DNA of 64,000 nucleotides, from assembly GCF_024296865.1 (NCBI RefSeq), contig NZ_CP101134.1, positions 4,402,001-4,466,000 of the forward strand, in the 5' to 3' direction. Source of the stretch: Sphingobacterium sp. LZ7M1. Lineage in GTDB: Bacteria > Bacteroidota > Bacteroidia > Sphingobacteriales > Sphingobacteriaceae. Positions 46,424-54,910 of this stretch are shown here, piece by piece; position 1 is the first letter of the stretch; each line of letters opens with the position of its first letter. The notes below the pieces were generated by a model, which was given only the letters and a program-made list of their open reading frames with translations, searched no databases and was not told where the DNA came from. The position numbers and the translations under genes were made by a program.

Positions 46424-48064
46424 TTATTTCAAATTAGGAAACCATACTTTAGTTTGGACAACCAGCTTCAATGTCACCCACCATAAGTACATCCCGTATT
46501 TTTGAATTTCTAAAGGTTCCATGAGTCCGTGTAACAAGTCGTTTCTAAAATTACGGCTATTCCCATCTACTAAGAAACTAATCATTTCATCGATAAGATC
46601 GGAATTGTCAATATGTCGGAGTTTTTCCAAACAGCCACCTAATAAATTTTCATGTTGTTTTTCTTTTTCCCAAGTAGTTACGTTAACTCCACTTTGCACG
46701 GCGATATGCCTAAGACTATTTTCAACTTGTGGCATGAGAATATGAGCAGCAGTTATAAAGTCATTGTTAAACCCTTTGGTTATTCCGATGACATAGAGGT
46801 ATTTGCGGCTGTCTGGAATAAAAGGGCTTGCTATTCTATTCAAGAGCTCGTCTATGAACGATTCAGTAACTTCATCATAGACATCCATTTTATTTTTTAT
46901 TGCATGGATAAATGCCAAAATTCTTTCTCTGTAAATCGTTCGCACGAAATTAGCGTGGCCTTCTTCGACGCTTTGAGTTGCTACGTGTGCGCCTTTATTA
47001 TTGACTTTAACTTGTTGAGGAAATGCAGTTGCCAAAAAACTATTTGAATCAAATACATTTGGAACCTGTTTTTCAATCAATTCCTGCGGAATAATTGGAA
47101 TATTCAGTAACTCACGATAACCATCGTTAAAACTATTTATTTCTAATTCAGCCAAAGCGACACGGAGCTCTTGAAAATCAATGTCTTGAAAAAGATTTAC
47201 ACCTACCGTCTGAACCATTTTAAAATCCTCTTGTTGTTCTTCTGCAACCTTTTTTTCTAACCTTTTTCGTAATTCTTCACAGCTTGGAATAGACGTAAGC
47301 AACCTAAGACCTTTAAGATAATTCTGTGAGATTGTGGGATAAAATGTGTTGGGTTGTTTATTTGACACTTGGTGATCTGCTTCAAGTTCATAACTTTCTG
47401 CTAACTTAATTCGACATTCATGGGCACTCAAAGATTTGATGGAATGGAGTGTTTCAATCGAAATGCGTACGGCATCGAAATCATGATTTTTATAAAAATC
47501 AGAAATCTGTTCATTCAATTTTTGAGAAAATTCCTTTTGGCATTTGGTTAGTCCGAATGCCCCAACCATTTCAATTAAAAGCCTCTTTTGTAAGTACGCA
47601 GTTTTTGGATTTATTACAGCTTTTTTCGCTTCTTCAAATAAAACATCGCTGTCTTGCTCAAAGATTTTCTTCGCATATCTTACTAAGGCAACTGAACGCA
47701 TTAGGTAGATATAATCGCCATTAGTATGATAAATATCCGCGTAAGATGTTCTTACTAATTTGATATTTTCTTTTAGGTATTTTTTATCCAGTGTTAATAG
47801 TACATCCAACCATCTGGCAATAACTTCTTTATTTTCAATTATGTTTATGTCGATAGATTTTAATGTGGATAGTTCTCCGTCGTTAAAATCACTTTTTAAC
47901 TTTTTGGTATCGAAATCCAGTAAATCAACTCTCAAAAGTTTCAAGATTAAGTCTAAGATATTGCTTTGACTGGGGTTAGTGTTTCGATAAACATATATCT
48001 TTTGCTTTAGGTCGAACCCATAAGTTCCATCTTCGATTTTAATATGTATTTCTTTCGGATTCAT
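46424..48064 (-). CDS. DUF4209 protein with HEPN-like RxxxxH motif
   Basis: A 546-aa cytoplasmic protein. The N-terminal 400 residues are helical, with charged repeats. The C-terminal domain (about 420-546) matches DUF4209: YLYVIGITKGFNNDFITAAH, ILMPQVENSLRHIAVQSG, then NSRNFRNDLLHGLMEPLEI. The last segment has Arg507-x4-His512, the catalytic pattern of HEPN ribonucleases. DUF4209 is found in phage-defence neighbourhoods. The gene lies 8 nt after the Apea-like gene, so translation is coupled. Confidence 0.75.
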   Translation of the reverse strand: MNPKEIHIKIEDGTYGFDLKQKIYVYRNTNPSQSNILDLILKLLRVDLLDFDTKKLKSDFNDGELSTLKSIDINIIENKEVIARWLDVLLTLDKKYLKENIKLVRTSYADIYHTNGDYIYLMRSVALVRYAKKIFEQDSDVLFEEAKKAVINPKTAYLQKRLLIEMVGAFGLTKCQKEFSQKLNEQISDFYKNHDFDAVRISIETLHSIKSLSAHECRIKLAESYELEADHQVSNKQPNTFYPTISQNYLKGLRLLTSIPSCEELRKRLEKKVAEEQQEDFKMVQTVGVNLFQDIDFQELRVALAELEINSFNDGYRELLNIPIIPQELIEKQVPNVFDSNSFLATAFPQQVKVNNKGAHVATQSVEEGHANFVRTIYRERILAFIHAIKNKMDVYDEVTESFIDELLNRIASPFIPDSRKYLYVIGITKGFNNDFITAAHILMPQVENSLRHIAVQSGVNVTTWEKEKQHENLLGGCLEKLRHIDNSDLIDEMISFLVDGNSRNFRNDLLHGLMEPLEIQKYGMYLWWVTLKLVVQTKVWFPNLK

Positions 48065-48072
48065 AATTCTTG

Positions 48073-49203
48073 TTAAAAAAGTTTGTTGAGTATGTCATTG
48101 ACACCAAATCTGATAGAAGACGGTGGAATAGGATTCTTATCGGCTATTAGCTTCCGTATCCCATAACTAATTAGTGCAATATTTAGATTTTTCAATTCCC
48201 AGAAAGATTCCAAAATCATTTTCTTTTTCTCCTTTGTCTTCCCGGGCATATAATCATAAAGCCTATAATGCAAACCACCATGTGCTACTTCATTTCGTAT
48301 TCGAAAGCTGTTAAGAAGAAGTTGGTCAATTTTTTGTGTGTCTTGCCTGTTATTTGCAATGATAATCGAGGTAACTAACCGCATCATTTCCGTAGATGTG
48401 TTTTTGTCAAAAAAACTTTCCAAGGCAAAAACTAAGTCTAAAAAGCTATCAATAGTAATATAATTTGATTGTACTGCTTTTAAGAAACGGTGGAAAGACC
48501 ATATATTTTTATGCCAAACTTGAGCAATCAAACCCAAATTTGTTGCAAGAATATCGAGCCTCTTTTCTTCCAGCAAAATTGGATATGACATTATATCTGA
48601 ATGTTCATCCATTATATATCTCCCTCCCTCATGTGTAAACGAAAGTAATCCGCTCGATTGTGGTGGCGTAGACTCGTGATAAGTGGAATGAGTAGGATAA
48701 GTAAGATGTAGACCTAATAAAAAAAATGCGCAAATATCATTGGCAACGGAAATAATAGCTGACTTTAAATTTTCAAACTCATCGTTCCAACTGAATATTT
48801 TCTCTATATCATATTCCTCCTCTAATTTTAGATTGGGAGAATAAGAAATATCGGCATTCAAAGACATTTGGACTATAATCAATCCCTGCATCCTCCTTAG
48901 ATTCCCTCTCGACACGATATGTTGATAATCTCCAAATGCTCCTATTTCTTTTTCTACTATTGATTCAGCTTCATTAGTGTTGCTCATAGGAGCACTTGTG
49001 AACGGATAAATCTTAATCGTAATATTACTGAACTTTTCTACTAACAAACGATCAAATTGGTAGCTTCTATTAAAATGTATTTCTCTTTCGAAATATAGAT
49101 CGTTACTAAAAAAGGTTTTACAGTATTTTGTAATATCAAATTCAAAATATTTTTGGTTACTACGTATGGAAGTAGGTAAAAACCATCTAAATATATGTTC
49201 CAC
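48073..49203 (-). CDS. Apea-like HEPN protein
   Basis: A 376-aa protein starting at a GTG (49203). The N-terminal two thirds are of unknown fold. The C-terminal part shows SFLDLVFALESFF at ~253-265 and FRIRNEVAHGG at ~300-310, with Arg303-x4-His308. This pairing of an ALE helix and RNxxAHG is the pattern of Apea-like HEPN domains in abortive-infection proteins, likely RNases. First gene of the three-gene operon; promoter box TATCTTTG at 49226-49233 (minus). Confidence 0.75.
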   Translation of the reverse strand: MEHIFRWFLPTSIRSNQKYFEFDITKYCKTFFSNDLYFEREIHFNRSYQFDRLLVEKFSNITIKIYPFTSAPMSNTNEAESIVEKEIGAFGDYQHIVSRGNLRRMQGLIIVQMSLNADISYSPNLKLEEEYDIEKIFSWNDEFENLKSAIISVANDICAFFLLGLHLTYPTHSTYHESTPPQSSGLLSFTHEGGRYIMDEHSDIMSYPILLEEKRLDILATNLGLIAQVWHKNIWSFHRFLKAVQSNYITIDSFLDLVFALESFFDKNTSTEMMRLVTSIIIANNRQDTQKIDQLLLNSFRIRNEVAHGGLHYRLYDYMPGKTKEKKKMILESFWELKNLNIALISYGIRKLIADKNPIPPSSIRFGVNDILNKLF

Positions 49204-49356
49204 TTTATGTTTTTATTGTCTTAAACAAAGATAAGAATTCGCTATCGCATTGACTCTTAATATTATCCACACACGATAGGATATGCAAGAGTCAAATCTC
49301 GTTTAGGCAAAGTTTTATTGGTTTATTATCTTTGTTAATATATGATAATTTGATTT
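49204..49356. promoter_or_regulatory. divergent promoter region of the HEPN/AbiJ cluster
   Basis: Both directions carry the same -7 box TATCTTTG: 49327-49334 on the + strand (23 nt before the AbiJ-like start, with TTTA 21 nt upstream as a weak -33) and 49226-49233 on the minus strand before the HEPN gene. Shared boxes suggest coordinated expression. Confidence 0.6.
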
Positions 49357-50175
49357 ATGGAAAGATTTTCAAAGCGTAATGGACATTCTTCTGCTGAAAA
49401 AGAAATCATTATTAGAGAGGATGCACCTATAGGATTGAGACAATTTATCCCGCAACTTCTGTTTGATTTACGGATGTCACCAAATGAAGTTCGAGCGATT
49501 GTTTGCCGAGTGTTAAGGGTGGCTCCTGACACACAACATAATTGGGGAGAACCAAACGTAAGCAATGAAATATATGAATTGCTTGAAAATTGTGAATGGT
49601 TTTTTGTCTATGATATTATCGAAAGATTCTATCACGTATTAACCCCTATTAATAGACCAGAATTTGCAGAAGAAATCAATGATTATTTTAAAACGAATGG
49701 GATAGGTTGGAAGTTGGAAAATGGTCGTATAGAATTTCGTGGAGACGAATTATTTGAAAATGATTTGGAAAAGGTTGTTAAAGATTTAGGAGATGTCAAG
49801 CTACATACTGCCCAGAATGAAATCAGGGAAGCGATTAATGATCTTTCGAGAAGACCAGAACCTGACATTACGGGTGCGATTCAACATGGAGTAGCATGTT
49901 TAGAATGTGTTTCGAGGGATGTGGTTGGGAACAACAAAATCACATTAGGTGAGCTCATCAAAAGAAATCGTGAAATAGTGCCCCCTACAATTGATACCAG
50001 TGTAGAGAAAATATGGGGGTTTTCTTCGGAACAAGGTAGGCATCTGCGTGAACAAAGAGAACCGTCTTATGAAGAAGCGGAATTGATGTTAGGATTATCC
50101 GCTTCGATTTCAACTTACTTGGCCAAAAAAAAGAAGTTACTACAACCACCACCTGATGTATGGAATGATTTTTAA
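49357..50175 (+). CDS. AbiJ-like abortive infection protein
   Basis: A 272-aa protein. The N-terminus FSKRNGHSSAEKEIIIREDA and the following helices (LRQFIPQLLFDLRM; ENCEWFFVYDIIERFY; FAEEINDYFKTNGIGWKLEN) match the AbiJ N-terminal domain type 4. The C-terminal half (DITGAIQHGVACLECVSRDV, ITLGELIKRNREI, YEEAELMLGLSASISTYL) resembles the helical HEPN-like effector half of AbiJ/related proteins. Such proteins stop phage growth by killing or arresting the host cell. Divergent from the HEPN operon; the next ORF starts 9 nt downstream. Confidence 0.75.
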   Translation: MERFSKRNGHSSAEKEIIIREDAPIGLRQFIPQLLFDLRMSPNEVRAIVCRVLRVAPDTQHNWGEPNVSNEIYELLENCEWFFVYDIIERFYHVLTPINRPEFAEEINDYFKTNGIGWKLENGRIEFRGDELFENDLEKVVKDLGDVKLHTAQNEIREAINDLSRRPEPDITGAIQHGVACLECVSRDVVGNNKITLGELIKRNREIVPPTIDTSVEKIWGFSSEQGRHLREQREPSYEEAELMLGLSASISTYLAKKKKLLQPPPDVWNDF

Positions 50176-50184
50176 AAAATTCTT

Positions 50185-50625
50185 ATGACGATTAATGAAA
50201 CCAAAAAAATTGTTAGTTCGTATTTTGAAAAAAATACTACTTGCATAGAATGCAAAAGTGATAAGAAACTTATTGTCAATAGTAATAAATACAGAATCCG
50301 TCCAGATGACGCTTTTTATTTTGCCAACAAAGTATTTATTATGGAGTATGAAAATAATTTGCGACCTGTCGAAAGTATCTCAAAATATTTTTGGTTATTC
50401 CGACAAACAGACTGGCTAAAAGAAAATATCAAAATTTTGATGCTACTAACAATAAATAATAGCAAAGTATAAAAAGAACACCGTATTAGGGTGGAAAGCG
50501 TTCGGGAATTAGGGATGGTACTTAAACAGCTCTATCCAAATAATTTTGATTTCATCCTACTTAATTATTCTGAACTTAATAGCACGAATATAATTGAAAG
50601 TCTGGATTCGTTAAGAAGCAAATAA
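50185..50625 (+). pseudogene. nuclease-like small protein with in-frame TAA
   Basis: A single frame of 146 codons interrupted by TAA at 50470-50472. The first part has RPDDAFYFANKVFIMEYENN, a spacing (PDD, then acidic residue after a hydrophobic strand) like PD-(D/E)xK nucleases. The second part continues KEHRIRVESVRELGMVLKQL and ends LDSLRSK. It follows the AbiJ-like gene by 9 nt. If active it would be a 95-aa truncated protein. The nuclease assignment is tentative. Confidence 0.5.
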
Positions 50626-50627
50626 TG

Positions 50628-51443
50628 TTATCGTGTCCGAGGGTCAACCGCAATAATATACATATCGTCTTTCAATATTTGTATTTCGTAATTCTCTCTC
50701 GTATCTGGATCAAACCAAAGATTATCTTTTACTTTTGTAAACTTCTCATCTAAATCAATTATAAGTTGTTTGTGAAACCAATCTGTATAATGTAACCTTT
50801 GACAATATAAAAAGCCTTTACCACCCGAATATTTAGGGTTTGCTCTTTGATAGTCGATAAAATCCGTAAAGCGACCAATGGAATTTGGGGCTCCGATTAG
50901 CAAAATATTGACTTTTTCGTATAAGACTTTGACCTGCAAAAAATCGATTTTTTTCTGACGGTCTATGCTGGCTTTGAGAATATTTCCATCTTTATCTATC
51001 TTAGTGGCATAGCGATATGTTTCTGCCGACCGATCCAATATTTCAATCAAGTCGATGAGAAAGTCATAATACTTAGTAAACTCTAATTTCTCATCCTTAT
51101 CCAACCCGAGTTGCTTATGTAGCCGATAATAATAGATTTTAAATTCATCAGCAAGTTTGTCAAGCTCATGGCTTTTTTCTAAATCTACTAATCTTTCAAA
51201 ATTTGTTAGACTTACAGTTTGGGCATATTCCATGAAGAAATTTATGTTCTCCTTTAGACCAAGTTCGATGCCATGTGAGATTGTATGTAAAAACGGAATG
51301 GAGATTTCATCAAAACGGCGTTTAGTAGTTGGATAACTTTCAAAAAGGTAATCTACGAGACGGTTATATTGCCCCCATATACTTCCATTGTTGTCAGCCC
51401 AACCAACATAAGCAATCCAACTATCACGTTCTGCTAAATTCAT
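50628..51443 (-). CDS. unknown protein, possibly HEPN-like
   Basis: A 271-aa protein, helical in its first two thirds: FLHTISHGIELGLKENINFF, then SHELDKLADEFKIYYYRLHK, then IEILDRSAETYRYATKIDKD. This order (HxIELxLK, HxLxxL, DxxSxxxRY) recalls a group of HEPN-like proteins that I know by pattern only. The C-terminal 80 residues are a separate small domain. It ends 2 nt from the convergent nuclease-like ORF. Probably part of the same defence cluster. Confidence 0.5.
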   Translation of the reverse strand: MNLAERDSWIAYVGWADNNGSIWGQYNRLVDYLFESYPTTKRRFDEISIPFLHTISHGIELGLKENINFFMEYAQTVSLTNFERLVDLEKSHELDKLADEFKIYYYRLHKQLGLDKDEKLEFTKYYDFLIDLIEILDRSAETYRYATKIDKDGNILKASIDRQKKIDFLQVKVLYEKVNILLIGAPNSIGRFTDFIDYQRANPKYSGGKGFLYCQRLHYTDWFHKQLIIDLDEKFTKVKDNLWFDPDTRENYEIQILKDDMYIIAVDPRTR

Positions 51444-51496
51444 ACTTCAAATTTAAGGTAAATTCATCACTTAATTATGTAATACTAAACAACAAA

Positions 51497-51524
51497 ACCC
51501 CTGACCCAATTAAGGATCAGGGGT
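51497..51524 (-). terminator. terminator of the conjugation operon
   Basis: ACCCCTGA pairs with TCAGGGGT; on the minus strand it is followed by TTTTGTTGTTTAG. It lies 15 nt after the last gene of the transfer operon and separates it from the defence cluster. Confidence 0.8.
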
Positions 51525-51539
51525 GCGGGATGGGCTGGC

Positions 51540-52163
51540 TCAGATTAGCCCGTTTATAAAGGATTGGTAGAACGTTTCAAATGGTGCTTTGGGTTTATGG
51601 GTTCTGATACCTGCACGTATGCCGGACAATCTTTCAAAACGGTTCAATGAAAAATCACCAACCGGAATACGGTATCTCTTTTTGTTGCAATAAAATTCGC
51701 CATGTTCATCAACAAGGCTGAACCTCGCATTCTTACCGAGTTGCCACGTCGCTACTTTGCAATCGGCTACACGGCCACTTATTCCCCCGTCAAATACCAT
51801 ATGTATTTTGGCATTGGTGAAAAGGGCTTTCAGCCAAGTAAACTGTTCTTTGGTTGGCAACAAACCCAATGAAGCAAATGCACTCGGACAGTGTGGAATA
51901 ATCCAATTGGGGTAATAATGACAGAAGCACATTATATCACCAGCCGAATGACCAATAAAAAGGTCGGTAACGGACAAAGGCAAGTTGTTCGTCGCCAACC
52001 ATACACCTTTGCTTACCGGAATACGGATACCGTTTTCACTCCAACGTTCATGGTCTATGATCTGGTTTTTCAATGTATAAGGGAATAGAATATTACCCTC
52101 GACCATATCCATATAGGGAGCAAAGAAGTTCCTTACTTCGGCTTTTAATCGGAGAAATACCAT
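51540..52163 (-). CDS. element protein of unknown function, Toprim-like hint
   Basis: A 207-aa protein: N-terminus MVFLRLKAEVRNFFAPYMDM, then LFIGHSAGDIMCFCHYYPNW, KIHMVFDGGISGRVADCKVA and a basic C-terminal third. The VFDGGISGRxxD strand-loop is reminiscent of Toprim nucleotidyl-transfer/relaxase-primase domains, but without the full acidic signature. The start codon shares base 52163 with the stop of the DUF3945 gene, so coupled translation. Last gene of the operon. Confidence 0.5.
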   Translation of the reverse strand: MVFLRLKAEVRNFFAPYMDMVEGNILFPYTLKNQIIDHERWSENGIRIPVSKGVWLATNNLPLSVTDLFIGHSAGDIMCFCHYYPNWIIPHCPSAFASLGLLPTKEQFTWLKALFTNAKIHMVFDGGISGRVADCKVATWQLGKNARFSLVDEHGEFYCNKKRYRIPVGDFSLNRFERLSGIRAGIRTHKPKAPFETFYQSFINGLI

Positions 52164-52978
52164 TACCTCGAAACGGTACGTCCGTACCCTCTACTTTCTT
52201 GTTTATCCCGAAGATTTTGCGCAAGGTCTTGAACGGTTTTCTCGTTCCCTTTTTCCCTTATCTTTTTGTCGGCCATCATCATGTCGGACAACGCACGGTT
52301 GTATCCGGCGGTATAACCCTCATCCTGCGGTTCGAGCCTACCTCTTAGGTTATTGATACCACGGAATACCAAGTATGAGATACCGCCGTCCAATAGCACG
52401 GATAGGATAAGCCGTTTACTGTCTGAACGAATACCCTTATTGTCCGTTGCCGAGTGCTGGATTTTCGTTCCGTCTTTGAGTTCCACCACTTCACCGTTAC
52501 GGAAAGCCTCCTGTTGCTTTTCAGAAAGTTCTTCGCCATTTACCCTAATGGGGGTCTGCACTTCTTCGGGCTCATACGCCACAAACTCCTTTGTGAGATC
52601 GTCGTATTCAATGATGACTTTCTTCTTTTTGTTTCCACCGATCTCCTGTTCTTTGCTCACTACGTGTTTTTCTCCGGCAATCAATGCTTTTTCTTCGTCG
52701 TCGCTCAATAGCGGGTGCCATTGTGGTTCACGATAAATAGGATGTACGTTAAGCTGGACAGTACCGTCCTCACCTCGGCTAAGAGATAGCTTTGCATCCA
52801 GTTGGCGGATGGCAAACCCATCGATATTCAGATTGGCCATGCTCAACATATCGGTTCTTCTACCTGCAAGCAGGGCATCGATATTCTCCGGGCTTATGCT
52901 AAATCCACCGTTTATGTAAAGCCCTAATTTTTCAAGTTCGTTTAGGGGCATTTCATGTTCGTTGATAGGGTATTTCAT
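52163..52978 (-). CDS. DUF4099/DUF3945 element protein
   Basis: A 271-aa protein from the ATG at 52978; an upstream in-frame start overlaps ardC and is rejected. N-terminus (EHEMPLNELEKLGLYINGGF, then NIDALLAGRRTDMLSMANLN, IDGFAIRQLDAKLSLSRGED) matches DUF4099; the middle (EPQWHPLLSDDEEKALIAGE, VNGEELSEKQQEAFRNGEVV) matches DUF3945, a module of Bacteroidota conjugative elements. Lys/Arg-rich C-terminus. Function unknown, possibly nucleic-acid linked. Confidence 0.75.
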   Translation of the reverse strand: MKYPINEHEMPLNELEKLGLYINGGFSISPENIDALLAGRRTDMLSMANLNIDGFAIRQLDAKLSLSRGEDGTVQLNVHPIYREPQWHPLLSDDEEKALIAGEKHVVSKEQEIGGNKKKKVIIEYDDLTKEFVAYEPEEVQTPIRVNGEELSEKQQEAFRNGEVVELKDGTKIQHSATDNKGIRSDSKRLILSVLLDGGISYLVFRGINNLRGRLEPQDEGYTAGYNRALSDMMMADKKIREKGNEKTVQDLAQNLRDKQESRGYGRTVSR

Positions 52979-53009
52979 GATGTAATTGTTTTTTGGGGTT
53001 TTAATAATT

Positions 53010-54236
53010 TTATCTTCTGATACCGTAGGCGGCGACAACCTCCATTTCAGTATGCGCCGGGCGCTTTAGGTCTGCATCTACCTTGACAGCTTCGGGATGC
53101 TGTTTGGCTTGGAGCAGGGAATTATATAGCTGGTCTGTCTTGGATAGGGAAAATACATTTCCGGTTGTCAGGTCTTCCACACGCATACGTCCACGTTTCA
53201 GATGGCCTTGCACTTTGTACACCGTATTGTTATAGGCGATTTCATCACCCATAGAAAGGGTAGTTTCTTTCACCTTTTGTGATTGTGTTACGGTGAGTTT
53301 TTCGACCGCCACATCGGCGGCGGCTTTGATTTCCCTTTTTTGTTCAAATGCCAATAGGTATTTGAATATTTTTTCAGCATCAGCAGCGGCGGCGTGTATT
53401 TCAAAAGGTGTATCGCGCAATATCTGAATCCAATTGTCCACGTAGGCAACGTGTTGGCCGGGATCGTGGCCAATGTGGAGTTCTTGACCTATGAGCATGG
53501 ATGCAATTTCGGCGCGGAGTTCCTCGCGGGCATACCCCTCTGTTCCAAACTTGTTTATAAGGCTTCTGTCCAGACGGTTTTCGTGTCCTGTCCAATGGCC
53601 GAGCTCATGGAGCACGGTGGCATAGTATTTATCCGGTGCATCGAATTGTTCACGGAACGGCATGGTAATACTGTCACGGAGTGGGCTATAAAATGCTTTG
53701 TCGCCCGCTCTGTGGGTTATGTTAGCTCCCGAAGCCTGAATGAGGTTTTCTGCCCTTTCGATAGGATCCCATTGGAATTGTTTTACATCAGGTTTAACCA
53801 AAGGTTCGATACCGTTGATCTGCTCCGCATTGAACACCCAAGCGGTTGTAATGATCGGTCTGTCCAACCTTACCTGAACCTTAACAGGTTTTCCTTTTTC
53901 GTCCAAAATCGGTTTGCACTGCTCGTCTTTCTTAGGCAACAATTGGTGTAGTTTGACATACTGGATAAGGGAAGCCTTTTCACCTTTCCGCACTTGCAAG
54001 CCTTTTTCCGATGCTTGCTTAAAGGTCATCCATCGGGGGTCATCACGATCAGCCATCAAGAGGGAAAAAATATTAATCCCTTTATAGCGGTTTCCCGTTG
54101 TGGCATTGTATGGGATTTCAAAGGCTGGGCCGTTGTGATTCCACGGTTTTTGCCACGGTGCAGTACCCTCTTCGAGTTTCTTGATGATATTTGCGGCTAC
54201 TATTTCATGCAGGGATTTTGAATTTTTACTGCTCAT
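53010..54236 (-). CDS. ardC: ArdC-type antirestriction protein
   Basis: 408 aa from the ATG at 54236 (MSSKNSKSLHEIVAANIIKK). The N-terminal ssDNA-binding domain carries APWQKPWNHNGPAFEIPYNA and GNRYKGINIFSLL. The C-terminal zincin domain has HELGHWTGHENRLDR with metal His210, His214 and Glu211. ArdC proteins protect incoming plasmid DNA from restriction. A C-terminal extension after ~330 residues (LSMGDEIAYNNTVYKVQGHL) looks like a small added domain. Overlaps the 52-aa gene start region by 11 nt. Confidence 0.9.
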   Translation of the reverse strand: MSSKNSKSLHEIVAANIIKKLEEGTAPWQKPWNHNGPAFEIPYNATTGNRYKGINIFSLLMADRDDPRWMTFKQASEKGLQVRKGEKASLIQYVKLHQLLPKKDEQCKPILDEKGKPVKVQVRLDRPIITTAWVFNAEQINGIEPLVKPDVKQFQWDPIERAENLIQASGANITHRAGDKAFYSPLRDSITMPFREQFDAPDKYYATVLHELGHWTGHENRLDRSLINKFGTEGYAREELRAEIASMLIGQELHIGHDPGQHVAYVDNWIQILRDTPFEIHAAAADAEKIFKYLLAFEQKREIKAAADVAVEKLTVTQSQKVKETTLSMGDEIAYNNTVYKVQGHLKRGRMRVEDLTTGNVFSLSKTDQLYNSLLQAKQHPEAVKVDADLKRPAHTEMEVVAAYGIRR

Positions 54237-54384
54237 ATTCATCCACCTCCGGGGATTCGTCATCAGGCCATTCGTCGGCGTATTCCACGCCATAAACGGC
54301 GGCTTCCTGTGGGGTTAGACCAATATCCTCACCACTGGCCAGGATACTTAGTTTTTGTTGTAGTGATCTTAAATGATAGTCCAT
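54226..54384 (-). CDS. 52-aa acidic protein, unknown
   Basis: The ATG at 54384 lies right after the M23 stop (54386). The sequence is MDYHLRSLQQKLSILASGED, IGLTPQEAAVYGVEYADEWP, ending in a run of Asp/Glu. It overlaps ardC by 11 nt, the packing expected of a real gene. Acidic small proteins beside antirestriction genes may be DNA mimics, but nothing proves it here. Confidence 0.6.
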   Translation of the reverse strand: MDYHLRSLQQKLSILASGEDIGLTPQEAAVYGVEYADEWPDDESPEVDEYEQ

Positions 54385-54385
54385 A

Positions 54386-54910
54386 TTATTCGATGTTTAA
54401 AGGTTTATCCGATTGTTCTCTTAGCCTGTGCAGGAATTTCAATGGGTCAAGGTATTTCCCTTTGAATTTCACCGAGAAATGCAAATGCTCACCCGTCACC
54501 CTGCCCGTTGCTCCCGTAATACCAATGGGTTGCCCCACCGTCACCGTATCACCGGGCGAAACGAGTATTCGGGAAAGATGTCCGTAAATGGTTTCCACGT
54601 CTCCGTGAAGTACCCGTACATATTTGCCAAGTGCTTTATGCTTTCCGGTTGCTTTGACCCGACCGTCAAGCACATTGAATACAGGGTCGGAACGGGCGGC
54701 AAAATCGGCACCGTTATGGTGCGATGCCTTACCATTTATCGGGTGGATACGGTAGCCGAACGGTGATGTAACCTTTAGCTTGTCCAATGGCGGACTGTAA
54801 TCGATGCCCTGCCCATAAAGCATAAAGGGTACAAGTAGCAACCACCCCAAAACAAGGCTGGGGATAGTTAATATGTTCCGCTGATAGGCAGAACGTTCTG
54901 TGTTGTTCAT
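54386..54910 (-). CDS. M23-family peptidoglycan endopeptidase
   Basis: A 174-aa protein with an N-terminal membrane anchor (LTIPSLVLGWLLLVPFMLYG) and a lysostaphin-type M23 domain: GYRIHPINGKASHHNGADFA (His/Asp ligands), YGHLSRILVSPGDTV and GEHLHFSVKF (HxH). It cuts cell-wall peptides, probably to open the way for the transfer channel. ATGA overlap with the coupling-protein stop. Confidence 0.9.
   Translation of the reverse strand: MNNTERSAYQRNILTIPSLVLGWLLLVPFMLYGQGIDYSPPLDKLKVTSPFGYRIHPINGKASHHNGADFAARSDPVFNVLDGRVKATGKHKALGKYVRVLHGDVETIYGHLSRILVSPGDTVTVGQPIGITGATGRVTGEHLHFSVKFKGKYLDPLKFLHRLREQSDKPLNIE

Noticed and set aside
54237-54293. longer ArdC start
   Set aside because: It overlaps most of the 52-aa gene; the ATG at 54236 gives the usual N-terminus.
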